DNA of 64,000 bases, from contig NZ_OLMF01000004.1 in assembly GCF_900290195.1 (NCBI RefSeq), positions 857,501 through 921,500 on the forward strand, given 5' to 3'. This stretch comes from Anaerococcus marasmi. GTDB lineage: Bacteria > Bacillota > Clostridia > Tissierellales > Peptoniphilaceae. Positions 32,301 through 40,456 of this stretch are shown here, in pieces (the first letter of the stretch is position 1; each line of letters opens with the position of its first letter). A program made the position numbers and the translations under genes. The notes beneath the pieces are model-generated. The model searched no databases and was not told the DNA's origin. It was given only the letters and a program-made list of their open reading frames with translations.

Positions 32301-32784
32301 TTCCTTCCTTTTGGTAGGATGAAGAGATAAATTCTCTTATGAGATTGTTGTCAATCAGAAGGTTTACCACCTTATCCATAGGCATCTTCTTGTGGTCAAA
32401 GTATGTATCTTCGTCCTTGTACTCAAAGGAGTTTAGCCTTAGGTTAAAGTCTTCAGTATAGTTTACTCCGTCTTCTTCTAGGATATCGACAAGTTTTGAT
32501 ATATTTTCTATCTTCTTATCCTCATCCATGCTTGACATTTGATCCTTGTATAATTGGACCGTAAAGGATGGGATAGAGCTTGCTAGGATTTTGCCGTTTC
32601 TGTCATAGATATTTCCACGACTTGCAATCTCATCAACTTCTTTTACTTTTCTATTATCAGACAAGTCTCTGTAGTAGTCTCCCTTAACTAGCATTACCTT
32701 GCTTAGCCTTATGACTATAGCAAGGAATAATACTATGACTAGGATTTGTACAAAAATCAGTCTTTTTTCTCTTGTTTTTTTCAC
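29320..32784 (-). CDS. mrdA: Very long class B penicillin-binding protein 2
   Basis: 1154 residues, against about 600-750 in most PBP2. A membrane anchor near 10-25 precedes the dimerisation region (ASRGNIYDRNGKIL near 50-63). The transpeptidase has the active-site motif STFK near 723, SCN near 783 and KTG near 1031. The extra length lies in a charged insert of about 300 residues in the pedestal region (about 100-420), plus an Asp/Asn/Ser-rich tail. It makes peptidoglycan with the Mre elongation complex. MreD ends just upstream. Confidence 0.9.
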   Translation of the reverse strand: MKKTREKRLIFVQILVIVLFLAIVIRLSKVMLVKGDYYRDLSDNRKVKEVDEIASRGNIYDRNGKILASSIPSFTVQLYKDQMSSMDEDKKIENISKLVDILEEDGVNYTEDFNLRLNSFEYKDEDTYFDHKKMPMDKVVNLLIDNNLIREFISSSYQKEGIEYETANTALLALKKRGIDIPCHVGQKDGDLAISFKENSGEKLKSIGFSKNDDPMDVIVESVGEDESVILTILQNSHARKLAYDLLVENGLEGDLVLKDYAVKSDEDFIEKKAKLHKLFPNINYESTAADDFYEIVKNSTIEEVLTEASVDDSGEYIIPANILIEQLENMGIYANFETEVVTEKDEDKNNYSVDVSFKNPQAGSAVSELVKLADENKLLKKLILSENIKYMAQNANTKNNIYPNIDITDEDPEEWTYTFTKDEKDFYTYYAQKDKSNSTDDVVDILTEEKDAGQILSYIKKVDKLEDYSDQEAIGILTLDNKLNRQGNLGYRPINIVYHLDESTVLKIEEKIDKASGIIVDTIPIRNYPNRYLASHVLGYMGPIATGDEVDKYVNDRGYLRDEIIGKTGIEESYEDNLKGKNGRSLVTVDSSGNRRQTISKSTSEPGDDVYLTIDRDLQEQAEKSLKGVLEAISEGSTYESEYGTFSPINSAPNAASGAVVVSNVKTGEVLALASYPDYDPNIFATGVSASDWESLQVEEGSGPLVPRPMLNIATQTAVMPGSTFKLVSSLAALEKGLDPLSVSYDHGFVDIGNRRFSCLIWSETGSTHGEENLYGAIRDSCNYYFYTLALGENPEDGDTLGVKLELNDIRLAAEKLGLDQKTGIEINIPNETVGNIPSIGKKVEVTKTMLRKYLENNLTVFIKDGVKKTRDEYKKDIEDIVSFADDPEGWNRDKIIETLDEKGYESIGIYDGQIAGLADTIKFTFLNQANWDITDMLNIVIGQGQNAYTPIQMNRVMATISNGGYLNKYTLINKIANHDSKEVLFENVPDTKRIDIKDTKHLEDIKYGALLVAQNNTILNKLPMDIGVKTGTGEVEGQNADGSDYSPYAWMIGFAPYDDPEIAVSVILTQGDTSYNVSPIVRDIVAKYFDLKVDISNSGDSSEELRQVEYGQEAGGDTSDGNDEDNTSENPSEDVNTTQNNDTDNTESTEGN

Positions 32785-32795
32785 TTAAACACCCC

Positions 32796-33281
32796 TTATA
32801 TCTTGTAAGTTGGAATGTACATGATTTTCTTGACAATAACATTATAGAGTAGATAAACTAGACTGTTTAGAATAGTTTCTATGATTAGGGCTAGAGGTAC
32901 GTAGGTTAGTATATCAGCTCCAGGCTTTCCTAGGATAAAGTATATCAATGATATTAGAATGAAACTTCCTAGACTTGCTATAGCTGTTACAATCGCTCCA
33001 CTTGACTTATCTTTTGGAACTTTCACCTCTCCTACAATATATCCTATTAGATAATAGCTTAGGGCCCTTACTCCTATAAATGGTGTTAGAAGAAAGTCTT
33101 CTACTAGACCTAGGATTAGCCCGCTTACGCTGCCAGTCTTTCTTCCCAAATATTGGGATAGGACGACTATGGCTGGTATAAGAATATTTATATTTGCTCC
33201 AAATATATCTATCTTAGAAAATACAGATGTTTGGAGGATAAATGATACTAATAATAATATAAAGGTCTTAAATTTATTCAT
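32796..33281 (-). CDS. mreD: Rod shape-determining protein MreD
   Basis: 161 residues with about five membrane spans (FILLLVSFILQTSVFS, LIPAIVVLSQYLG, SGLILGLVEDFLLTP, AIVTAIASLGSFILISLIYFI, LALIIETILNSLVYLLY). Between mreC and the PBP2 gene and overlapping mreC by eight bases. Connects MreC to the cell-wall synthase in the membrane. Confidence 0.88.
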   Translation of the reverse strand: MNKFKTFILLLVSFILQTSVFSKIDIFGANINILIPAIVVLSQYLGRKTGSVSGLILGLVEDFLLTPFIGVRALSYYLIGYIVGEVKVPKDKSSGAIVTAIASLGSFILISLIYFILGKPGADILTYVPLALIIETILNSLVYLLYNVIVKKIMYIPTYKI

Positions 33282-34167
33282 CTATTTCTCCTTGATAATC
33301 CCTATTTTCTATAACCTCATCTACACTGTATTGGTCAGTTTTCTTTAGAATCAAGACCCTATACAAGTGAGAGAAGTCCACTGGTGAGTTTAGGGTTATA
33401 TTTTTCCTTAGAGCATCTTCGCTCATAGTTACATTGGATACTGTTCCTATATAGATTCCTTCTGGATAAACTCCACCAAGCCCGCTTGTTAATAGAACGT
33501 CTTTAGTCTCTACTTCACTATCTACATCTAGCATGTAACCTTGGATAGTCTTTTGAGTGAAGTTATCAATCACTCCATAATCTCCACTCTTAGAATTGAT
33601 GAAGGATACGTCATTTGACATAGAATTTATTGTCTCAACCCTTGCTGTCGTCGCATAGACTTCTACTACTTTACCAACAAGACCTGTATAGTATTTGCTA
33701 TCACCTATAGCCTGAAGGATGATGTCGTTTTTCTCGATTCCATCATTTTTGCCCTTATCTATGGTGAAGTTCTTGGTCATAGAGTTCGAGTCTGTGTTTA
33801 CAACTTTCGCCTTCATGTAGGAATTTTCTGAATTATCAATGGCGTTTTTTTCTTCTTCTAGGAAGTTTTTCTTGCTAATAATTGTATTTAGCTTAGCATT
33901 TTCAATCTCGAGCGCCTTGTTTTCTTCCTCTAATTTCTCTACAGCTGCCCTAGTCTCCTTAGAACCGAGACTTCTTTCAACTTGCTCCTTTATGGTAGAA
34001 GATATTGAATAAGTAACTTTTTCTACTGGAGCAAAGATTGTGTTAGCTATATTTGAACCTGTTTCGTTAATTTTTTCTGTTTGGGAAGAGATTGCTATAG
34101 ATAAAAGCAAAACTACTAATGTTACGACAAAGCCCTTCCTGTCTTTTTTCTTTCTTCTGTATGCCAT
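33274..34167 (-). CDS. mreC: Rod shape-determining protein MreC
   Basis: 297 residues. A single membrane span (FVVTLVVLLLSIAIS, about 12-26), a coiled coil (about 65-110: VEKLEEENKALEIENAKLN) and an extracellular beta domain with VGKVVEVYATTARVETI and LLTSGLGGVYPEGIYIGTVS, the MreC core. Organises elongation proteins. Seven bases after mreB. Confidence 0.92.
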   Translation of the reverse strand: MAYRRKKKDRKGFVVTLVVLLLSIAISSQTEKINETGSNIANTIFAPVEKVTYSISSTIKEQVERSLGSKETRAAVEKLEEENKALEIENAKLNTIISKKNFLEEEKNAIDNSENSYMKAKVVNTDSNSMTKNFTIDKGKNDGIEKNDIILQAIGDSKYYTGLVGKVVEVYATTARVETINSMSNDVSFINSKSGDYGVIDNFTQKTIQGYMLDVDSEVETKDVLLTSGLGGVYPEGIYIGTVSNVTMSEDALRKNITLNSPVDFSHLYRVLILKKTDQYSVDEVIENRDYQGEIDE

Positions 34168-34173
34168 AATTAC

Positions 34174-35184
34174 CTACTTACGATATTTCACAAATCTATC
34201 AGGGTTATCTAAGATAAGACCTGCGCCTTTTATAGAATCTGTAAGAGGATCTTCTGAGATATTTACCCTAAGACCAGTATTGTCTGAGATATATTCGATA
34301 AGCCCCTTAAGTCTTGCAAGTCCTCCTGTAAGGAAGATCCCATCTCTTTTGATATCAGAGCTAATTTCTGGTGGAATTTTCTCTAAGACTTCATAGATTA
34401 ATTCACAAATGTCATTGGCAAAAGGCATGACGCATTCAACCAAATCCTTGCTTTTTATTTCTATAGTCTTTGGCATGGCAGTCTCAAGGTCTCTTCCATC
34501 GACCTTCATAGTATTGTTTTTGTCTGAAACTTTAAGACTTATTAGATTCTTTTTTACAACTTCCGCTGTATTTTTGCCAATTTCTAGAGAAAACTTATTT
34601 CTTATAAATTCTACAATCGTATCATCTATATAGTCTCCCGCCTTCTTTATATTTTTTGTCGCTATAACTCCATTTAGGGAAACTACTGTTGCCTCGCTAA
34701 TTCCAGCTCCTAAATTTAGCATAAATATTCCTCTTGGTTCATCAGGATTTAACTCCATCCCATAAGCTGCTGCAAGAGTCTGATCTACTAGGATAACGTC
34801 CCTACTACCTGCATGGAGGGCAGCATCTTCTACGGCTCTTGCTTGAATATCTGTGATAGAAGAAGGAACGCATATTACAACCCTTGGTTGAAGGAAGGAG
34901 AAGCCCCCGTTTACCTTCTTGAAGAAATAATTGAGCAAGGCTTCAGTCAGATTAAAGTCTGTTATCACTCCATCTCTTATAGGCCTTACTATGTGGATTT
35001 TCTCGTGGGTCTTGCCTAACATAGCCTTGGCCTCTTCTCCAATAGCTAAGACCTTGGTATTATTTTCATCTAAAAGCAAAAAACAAGGCTCACTTGCTAT
35101 AAGCCCTTCGCCCTTCTTATATACTAAAATATTGCTTGTGCCAAGATCGATGGCAAAATCTGAAGCAATCATTCTAAAACTCAT
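34174..35184 (-). CDS. mreB: Rod shape-determining protein MreB
   Basis: 336 residues. The actin-fold phosphate loop DLGTSNILVYKKG (13-25), VCVPSSITDIQARAVEDA near 105 and FLTGGLARLKGLIEY near 290 are diagnostic. Forms membrane filaments that guide wall synthesis. It is preceded by radC at 12 bases, part of one long operon. The finding of mreB in a genus often described as cocci is worth noting. Confidence 0.93.
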   Translation of the reverse strand: MSFRMIASDFAIDLGTSNILVYKKGEGLIASEPCFLLLDENNTKVLAIGEEAKAMLGKTHEKIHIVRPIRDGVITDFNLTEALLNYFFKKVNGGFSFLQPRVVICVPSSITDIQARAVEDAALHAGSRDVILVDQTLAAAYGMELNPDEPRGIFMLNLGAGISEATVVSLNGVIATKNIKKAGDYIDDTIVEFIRNKFSLEIGKNTAEVVKKNLISLKVSDKNNTMKVDGRDLETAMPKTIEIKSKDLVECVMPFANDICELIYEVLEKIPPEISSDIKRDGIFLTGGLARLKGLIEYISDNTGLRVNISEDPLTDSIKGAGLILDNPDRFVKYRK

Positions 35185-35196
35185 AATCTATACCTC

Positions 35197-35883
35197 TTAC
35201 AAATTCCCTTCTTTTTTAAAACTATAATAACTACTATTTCCTACAACTATATGGTCTAGGACTTCTATATCCAAAATATCCCCAGCCTCTGCTAGCCTAT
35301 CTGTGATGAGAAAGTCCTCGGTCGAAGGCTTTGGATTGCCGCTAGGATGGTTATGGACTAAAATCATTGACTTAGCACTCTTTTTGATAGCAGGCTTAAA
35401 GACTTCCCTTGGGTTTACTACAGTCGAATTTAAATCTCCTATAGAAATTACTTCCTTGGCTATGATAACATTTTTGCTATCAAGTAAAATCGCATAGAAA
35501 TGTTCCTTCTTTAGGTTGGAAAGTCTGGGGCTCATGATATCATAGACATCCTTACTGGAGCTAATCTTTTCTATCTTCTTATCTAAGACTCTCTCGTTAA
35601 TCCTCTTACCTAACTGAAGACCAGCGACAACTCTAGTAGCCTTTGCCTCTCTGATACCTTTGATATTCATAAGTTCCTTAACTTCGATTTCTAGAAGCTC
35701 TTCATAGGAAAAGATCTCAAGAATCTCCTTGGATAACTCAATTACATTCTTATCCTTAGTACCAGTAGATAAGATTATTGCCAAAAGCTCATAATCTGTA
35801 AGGGAGTCAAAGCCTTCTCTGATTAGCTTTTCTCTTGGCTTATCGTATTTTTCTAAGTCTTTAAAGCTTTTTGTCTCTTTCAT
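35197..35883 (-). CDS. radC: RadC family JAMM-domain protein
   Basis: About 228 residues from the ATG at 35883 (MKETKSFKDLEKYDKPREKL); five extra codons are open upstream. A helix-hairpin-helix region (LTDYELLAIILSTGT, IKGIREAKATRVVAGLQLG) precedes the JAMM metalloprotease motif LVHNHPSGNPKPSTED near 174-189. Role uncertain despite the historical DNA-repair name. Overlaps the Gx-transporter stop by about 20 bases and lies upstream of mreB, a common arrangement. Confidence 0.92.
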   Translation of the reverse strand: MKETKSFKDLEKYDKPREKLIREGFDSLTDYELLAIILSTGTKDKNVIELSKEILEIFSYEELLEIEVKELMNIKGIREAKATRVVAGLQLGKRINERVLDKKIEKISSSKDVYDIMSPRLSNLKKEHFYAILLDSKNVIIAKEVISIGDLNSTVVNPREVFKPAIKKSAKSMILVHNHPSGNPKPSTEDFLITDRLAEAGDILDIEVLDHIVVGNSSYYSFKKEGNL

Positions 35884-36394
35884 TTCTACTAAACCCAATC
35901 TTTTCCATATGCTTTATAATATAATTCGAACTAAGACCTACAAAAAATCCACTAAAAGTTCCAATAAAAACTAGAAGCGGGAAATAGTAATACATCTTGA
36001 TATTGTCCATAACTATTGCAGAAACCAGAACTTGGCCAAAGTTGTGGAAGAAAGCACCAATTTCACTTACTCCTATAAAGCTTAGGCTCTTATTAAGATA
36101 TCTCATAGAAATACTCATGGCAATACTTGCAAGAATCGCCCCAGCCACTGAAAAAAAGAAGGAGCTAACCATACCTGTTGCTAAAACCAAAAGGAATGAT
36201 TTAAGTACTCCAATCAAAAGAGCTGTCCTAAGTCCATAAAAGTACAAGCTTACTAGTAATATTATATTTGAAAGTCCAAGTTTTGCACCTGGTATTGGGA
36301 CAGGTAGGGGAATAAAATGTTCAACTAAAGAAATCGCTAGAGCCATAGCTACAAGTAGGGCCATGGTCGTTATTTTTCTAATATCTTTATTCAT
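35861..36394 (-). CDS. Gx-type transporter (heptaprenyl diphosphate synthase component I family)
   Basis: 177 residues with five or six membrane helices; PLPVPIPGAKLGLSNIILLV near 30-49 is the hallmark of the Hpre_diP_synt_I / Gx transporter family. Often found with NusG-domain II proteins and Rnf, as here. Substrate unknown; the old polyprenyl-synthase name is doubtful. Start overlaps the NusG-domain gene by four bases. Confidence 0.8.
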   Translation of the reverse strand: MNKDIRKITTMALLVAMALAISLVEHFIPLPVPIPGAKLGLSNIILLVSLYFYGLRTALLIGVLKSFLLVLATGMVSSFFFSVAGAILASIAMSISMRYLNKSLSFIGVSEIGAFFHNFGQVLVSAIVMDNIKMYYYFPLLVFIGTFSGFFVGLSSNYIIKHMEKIGFSRNERDKKL

Positions 36395-36783
36395 CTAACC
36401 ACCTTATCTATCTTATCTTCTCTACTGTTATTAGCATCATCAGTAGAATAAACTTCCATAAACAACCTATTAGGCAGGCAGACTACCGTCTCTCCTACAT
36501 CACTAATTGGGGCCATATGAACACAAATCTGATCGTTACAATCAGCTTCTGATACGTAGGCCTTGCCGTTTTTTATCTTAACTATGTTATAATGTCCCCC
36601 ATATTCGATCCTGAACTCATCGTCCTTATCTAGGGGAACTTCCTTGATAACCTTGGATTCTTGCTTAATAACTAATATATTTCCTCTCTCTTTGGAGGTA
36701 ATCTTTGAAATAGCAAAGGCAAAAGCCAAAGAAAATATCAAGAGAAATCCGATAACATAGATATCTCCTTTTTTTATTTTCAT
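36391..36783 (-). CDS. NusG domain II membrane-linked protein
   Basis: About 130 residues from the ATG at 36783, after GAGGTG. One N-terminal membrane span (IYVIGFLLIFSLAFAFA) and a beta domain with CNDQICVHMAPISDVGETVVCLPNRL near 90-115, the NusG domain II family. Lies between the Rnf operon and the Gx-transporter gene, as in many anaerobes. Exact role unknown. First gene of the operon that continues to the RNase gene. Confidence 0.83.
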   Translation of the reverse strand: MKIKKGDIYVIGFLLIFSLAFAFAISKITSKERGNILVIKQESKVIKEVPLDKDDEFRIEYGGHYNIVKIKNGKAYVSEADCNDQICVHMAPISDVGETVVCLPNRLFMEVYSTDDANNSREDKIDKVVR

Positions 36784-36800
36784 TTTACACCTCAAGAACT

Positions 36801-36830
36801 AGTTTATCATTTTTATTGGGAGATTGTCAA
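36801..36830 (-). promoter_or_regulatory. Promoter of the NusG-II/radC/mre operon
   Basis: On minus: TTGACA (36830-36825), 18 bases, TAAACT (36806-36801), about 20 bases before the first gene's start region. Confidence 0.6.
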
Positions 36831-36843
36831 TTTTAGGTATAAG

Positions 36844-36867
36844 AAAACAGCGCAATTTCTTGCGCTG
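36844..36867 (-). terminator. Terminator of the rnf operon
   Basis: On minus, CAGCGCAA pairs with TTGCGCTG around GAAA and is followed by TTTTCTT. It lies right after rnfB. Confidence 0.85.
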
Positions 36868-36873
36868 CAAATT

Positions 36874-37677
36874 CTATTCAAAAACTTCTATACATTTGTT
36901 TGGACATTTGTCTGCTGCTTGTTTTAGAAGCTCAGGATCGAAGTCATTTCCAATCTCTTCTACTGAAAGGAAATTATCCATCTTAAATGCTTCTGGATAG
37001 GTCTTAGCACAGATTGTACATCCTATACAAGAGTTTTTACAATTATTTCTTGCATCCTTACCCTTGTCATGGCTTGAGCAAAGTACAACTTGTTTTTGGC
37101 TAAATGGAATTAGTGTTATGATATTTTTAGGACAAGTATCGACACACTTACCACAAGCTACACATTTTTCTCTATCTACTACAGCAACTCCGTCTTTTAC
37201 GTGAATCGCATCGAATGGACACACTTTTTCGCATGAACCGCATCCTACACAACCGTAATTACAAGCTTTCTTGCCACCGAAAAGTGCTATTTGTGCTCTA
37301 CAATCTTCAATTCCTGAATATTCGAAAAGATCCTTTGCCGCTTCACATGTTCCGTCACATTTTACAACTGCAACTTTCCTATCAGCTCCTCCAGCAGATT
37401 CTACTCCCATTACCTCAGCTACAGCATCCGTTGTAGCCTTACCTCCTATAGCACAAGCATTTACTGGAGCTTCTCCATTTGCAATAGCTTCTGCAAGTCC
37501 ATCACATCCAGGGAATCCACAAGCACCACAGTTGGCACCTGGTAGGGCATTTCTTACTTCTTGTTCTTTGACAGATTTTTCTACGTGGAATTTCTTACTT
37601 ACTACACCAAGGGTAAAAGCAAAGAAGAAACCTAGGGCGGCGAGTACCGCTATTGGAATTATTATAGTTTCTAACAT
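36874..37677 (-). CDS. rnfB: Rnf complex subunit RnfB
   Basis: 267 residues. One N-terminal membrane helix, the Fe-S motif NCGACGFPGCDGLAEAI (about 49-65), two ferredoxin-type clusters (CVGCGSCEKVCP and CVACGKCVDTCP) and another Cys-rich segment (CIGCTICAKTYP) with Tyr where the fourth Cys is expected. It takes electrons from ferredoxin into the complex. Last gene of rnfCDGEAB. Confidence 0.93.
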   Translation of the reverse strand: MLETIIIPIAVLAALGFFFAFTLGVVSKKFHVEKSVKEQEVRNALPGANCGACGFPGCDGLAEAIANGEAPVNACAIGGKATTDAVAEVMGVESAGGADRKVAVVKCDGTCEAAKDLFEYSGIEDCRAQIALFGGKKACNYGCVGCGSCEKVCPFDAIHVKDGVAVVDREKCVACGKCVDTCPKNIITLIPFSQKQVVLCSSHDKGKDARNNCKNSCIGCTICAKTYPEAFKMDNFLSVEEIGNDFDPELLKQAADKCPNKCIEVFE

Positions 37678-37686
37678 TTCCCCCTC

Positions 37687-38262
37687 CTATGCTAATCCTG
37701 CAAAGCCCATAAAGGCGATAGCCATAAGTCCTAGTGTTACTAGGGTTATTGGAACACCCTTAAAGGTCTCTGGTAATGAATTGTATTCGATTCTTTCTCT
37801 AATGTAAGCTAAGATTGTAATAGCTAGAGTAAAACCAATAGCTGCTGCTAGGGCGTAAACTATTGTTTCTACAAGAGTATAAGATGAGTCGATAGCCTTG
37901 ATTGCTACACCTAAAACTACACAGTTTGTTGTGATTAGTGGAAGAAATACTCCCAAGGCACCGTATAGGGCTGGCATAGATTTTTTCATTACTGCTTCTA
38001 CTGCTTGTACTAATGATGCGATTACTAATATAAATACAACTGTTTGTAAGAATCCGATATTTAATGGATCTAGTATGTAATATTGGATTATCCAAGTGAT
38101 AATTGAAGCAAGGGTTATAACAAATATAACTGCCATTCCCATACCTCTTGCTGTCTCTACCTTGCTTGTAACACCAAGGGCAGGACATATACCTAAGAAT
38201 TGACCGAGTACATAGTTACTTACGAAAATAGTTGCAATAATTATTGAAAATAGATTTCCCAT
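37687..38262 (-). CDS. rnfA: Rnf complex subunit RnfA
   Basis: 191 residues from the ATG at 38262 (MGNLFSIIIATIFVSNYVLG), after GGAGATATT; the longer frame upstream is not needed. Six membrane helices, CPALGVTSKVETARGMGMA near 25-43 and FLPLITTNCVVLGVA near 100-114 are the RnfA/NqrE signature. It faces RnfE in the membrane. Confidence 0.93.
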   Translation of the reverse strand: MGNLFSIIIATIFVSNYVLGQFLGICPALGVTSKVETARGMGMAVIFVITLASIITWIIQYYILDPLNIGFLQTVVFILVIASLVQAVEAVMKKSMPALYGALGVFLPLITTNCVVLGVAIKAIDSSYTLVETIVYALAAAIGFTLAITILAYIRERIEYNSLPETFKGVPITLVTLGLMAIAFMGFAGLA

Positions 38263-38275
38263 AATATCTCCTATC

Positions 38276-38923
38276 TTATTTTCTCTTCTTTGAAATAGCA
38301 TTGAATGCTGCAACTAACATACCAAGAACTATAAATGATGATGCTGGTTGTTGTAAGAATCCGATTGTATATGCTTCCGGAATTATTTGTGCTCCGAAAA
38401 GTGATCCTGCTCCTAGAAGCTCTCTAAAGAAAGCTAGAAGGGAAATTGCAAATGTGTATCCTAGTCCTTGACCAAGTCCATCTACGATTGATGCTACTGG
38501 TCCGTGACTTGAGGCAAAACCTTCCGCACGAGCAAGGATCAAGCAGTTAACTACTATTAGTGGAATAAAGATACCCAAGGATTCATCTAGGGCTGGCAAG
38601 TATGCTTTGATTGCCATTTGTACCATTGTTACAAAGCCTGCTATGATTACGATAAAGGCTGGGATTCTTATTTCATCTGAAATGAAATTTCTTAGTAAAG
38701 AAATTACCAAGTTACTCATTACTACTACGAATATTACTGATACTCCCATTCCTATAGCATTGATCAAGGAAGAAGATATGGCAAGAACTGAACACATACC
38801 TACTGTTTGAACGAAAACTGGGTTATTAGCAAATATTCCTTCGATAAAGACTTTTCCTAAATTCTCTTTAGGAGCTTTCTTTTCTTTTTTATTTTCTATT
38901 GGTCTATCAATTTGATTTTCCAT
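38276..38923 (-). CDS. rnfE: Rnf complex subunit RnfE
   Basis: 215 residues, six helices after a charged N-terminus. NPVFVQTVGMCSVLAISSSL near 34-53 and IFIPLIVVNCLILARAEGFA near 118-137 are diagnostic of RnfE/NqrD. Follows rnfG, precedes rnfA. Confidence 0.93.
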   Translation of the reverse strand: MENQIDRPIENKKEKKAPKENLGKVFIEGIFANNPVFVQTVGMCSVLAISSSLINAIGMGVSVIFVVVMSNLVISLLRNFISDEIRIPAFIVIIAGFVTMVQMAIKAYLPALDESLGIFIPLIVVNCLILARAEGFASSHGPVASIVDGLGQGLGYTFAISLLAFFRELLGAGSLFGAQIIPEAYTIGFLQQPASSFIVLGMLVAAFNAISKKRK

Positions 38924-38931
38924 AATATCTC

Positions 38932-39477
38932 CTAATTAAGTTCACCTAGGACACTGGCTGCGTCATTGATACCTCTTAGGATTGTTCCTGTAGATATTGT
39001 CGCACCAGAGATGCCTACGATCTCATTTTCTCCGCCGGACTCAGAAGCCTTAACTTCTCCGTCCATGTTTACTCCAATCATTCCTTCCTTGAAGAAATCT
39101 TCTTCCATTTGCTTACCGAATCCTGCAGATTCTGCGTGGTTTAATGGAGCAAATCCTGTGATATTGTGATCTTTATCACATCCTATTAGAAATTCTATAT
39201 CTCCACCGTATCCACCTGGTGATAGGATTTGGAATACATATCCGTCTCCTTGACCACCTTCAGCCTTATAGATTTTCTCAATGCTTTCTGGCTTGCCATC
39301 TACTTCTACTTCCTCATAAGAGTCAGCAGGTAGGACAACTGATAAAGATTCTTGAAGTTTCTCTTGGGCCTTAGCTTCTATGATTGGACTTGTAGCGTTG
39401 TTTGTTAGCGCTAGGGCAAAGGCGGTAACTGATGTAATCAAGAATAATTTTAGGCCTAATTTTAAACTATTATTCAT
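38932..39477 (-). CDS. rnfG: Rnf complex subunit RnfG (FMN-bearing)
   Basis: 181 residues from the ATG at 39477 (MNNSLKLGLKLFLITS), overlapping the rnfD stop; AAGGAAAAG precedes it. A single membrane helix, then an FMN-binding domain with GFAPLNHAESAGFGKQM and a covalent FMN site SGATISTG (Thr in the SGAT motif) near 154-161. Passes electrons toward NAD. Confidence 0.93.
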   Translation of the reverse strand: MNNSLKLGLKLFLITSVTAFALALTNNATSPIIEAKAQEKLQESLSVVLPADSYEEVEVDGKPESIEKIYKAEGGQGDGYVFQILSPGGYGGDIEFLIGCDKDHNITGFAPLNHAESAGFGKQMEEDFFKEGMIGVNMDGEVKASESGGENEIVGISGATISTGTILRGINDAASVLGELN

Positions 39478-40447
39478 TTTCTTTTCCTTTCTTTGCCTCA
39501 ACTTTACCGAAAGTCTTAGGTCTTGTGTGAGCTTCAATTATAGGAACTACTAGGTTCATAAGAAGAATTGAGTATGATACACCTTCTGGATATCCACCCC
39601 AAACCCTTATTATGGCTGTAAGGATTCCTGCTCCTATAGCAAAGACATATTGGCCTTTGATTGTCATTGGTGTTGTTGTATAGTCAGTTGCCATAAAGAA
39701 GGCACCAAGCAACAAACCACCTGATAGGATATTTCTGAGCGATGCAGCAAAGCCATCAGGACCAAATATTCCTAATAAAACTGTCGCTGTAAGTATGTAT
39801 GTTAGTGGAATTCTAACGTGAATTACTTTTCTTACTATTAGATAGCATGCACCGATTAAGATTGCAAGGGCTGATACTTCTCCTAGACATCCTGGGATAT
39901 TTCCGAGGAAAAGATCCATTGTACTAAAGCTTGCTGGATCTGATAGAGGAGTTGCTCCTGATACCATTGATACATCTTTTACAGTCTTAAGGGTTGCTAC
40001 TCTTTGTGGTGGTACAAAGCTTGTCATAGTTTCTGACCATGAAGCCATTAGGAAGGCTCTTGCTGCAAGTGCAGGGTTTACTATGTTTTGTCCGATTCCA
40101 CCAAAGAACATCTTAGCTACTATGATTGCAAACATAGCTCCGATTACCATTTGCCATACTGGCAAGGTGAATGGAACGTTGTAGGCAAGGAGTATTCCTG
40201 TAACTACTGCTGATAAATCTTTGATTGATTGATTTCTCTTTGTTATTTTGTTAAATATATATTCTGATAACACGCAAGTTATGACAGATGCTAGGATAAG
40301 TATTAGGGCTCTATAGCCAAAGTAATATACTGAGGCAAGCCCAGCTGGTATTAGTGCTATAATTACATCTAGCATGTCTTTTTTAACTGTACGATTGCTT
40401 CTAACATGAGGAGAAGCTGTTACCAATAGTTGTTTTGTATTTTCCAT
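39470..40447 (-). CDS. rnfD: Rnf complex subunit RnfD
   Basis: 325 residues and about eight membrane helices. SGATPLSDPASF near 163-174 carries the FMN-binding SGAT motif, and FFGGIGQNIVNPALAARAFLM near 115-135 is characteristic. Together with RnfG and B it couples ferredoxin oxidation to ion movement. Nine bases after rnfC. Confidence 0.93.
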   Translation of the reverse strand: MENTKQLLVTASPHVRSNRTVKKDMLDVIIALIPAGLASVYYFGYRALILILASVITCVLSEYIFNKITKRNQSIKDLSAVVTGILLAYNVPFTLPVWQMVIGAMFAIIVAKMFFGGIGQNIVNPALAARAFLMASWSETMTSFVPPQRVATLKTVKDVSMVSGATPLSDPASFSTMDLFLGNIPGCLGEVSALAILIGACYLIVRKVIHVRIPLTYILTATVLLGIFGPDGFAASLRNILSGGLLLGAFFMATDYTTTPMTIKGQYVFAIGAGILTAIIRVWGGYPEGVSYSILLMNLVVPIIEAHTRPKTFGKVEAKKGKENE

Positions 40448-40456
40448 ATTCTCCTC

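Noticed and set aside
37215-37807. Long plus-strand frames opposite rnfB
   Set aside because: Shadows of the rnfB gene, whose product has clear cluster motifs.
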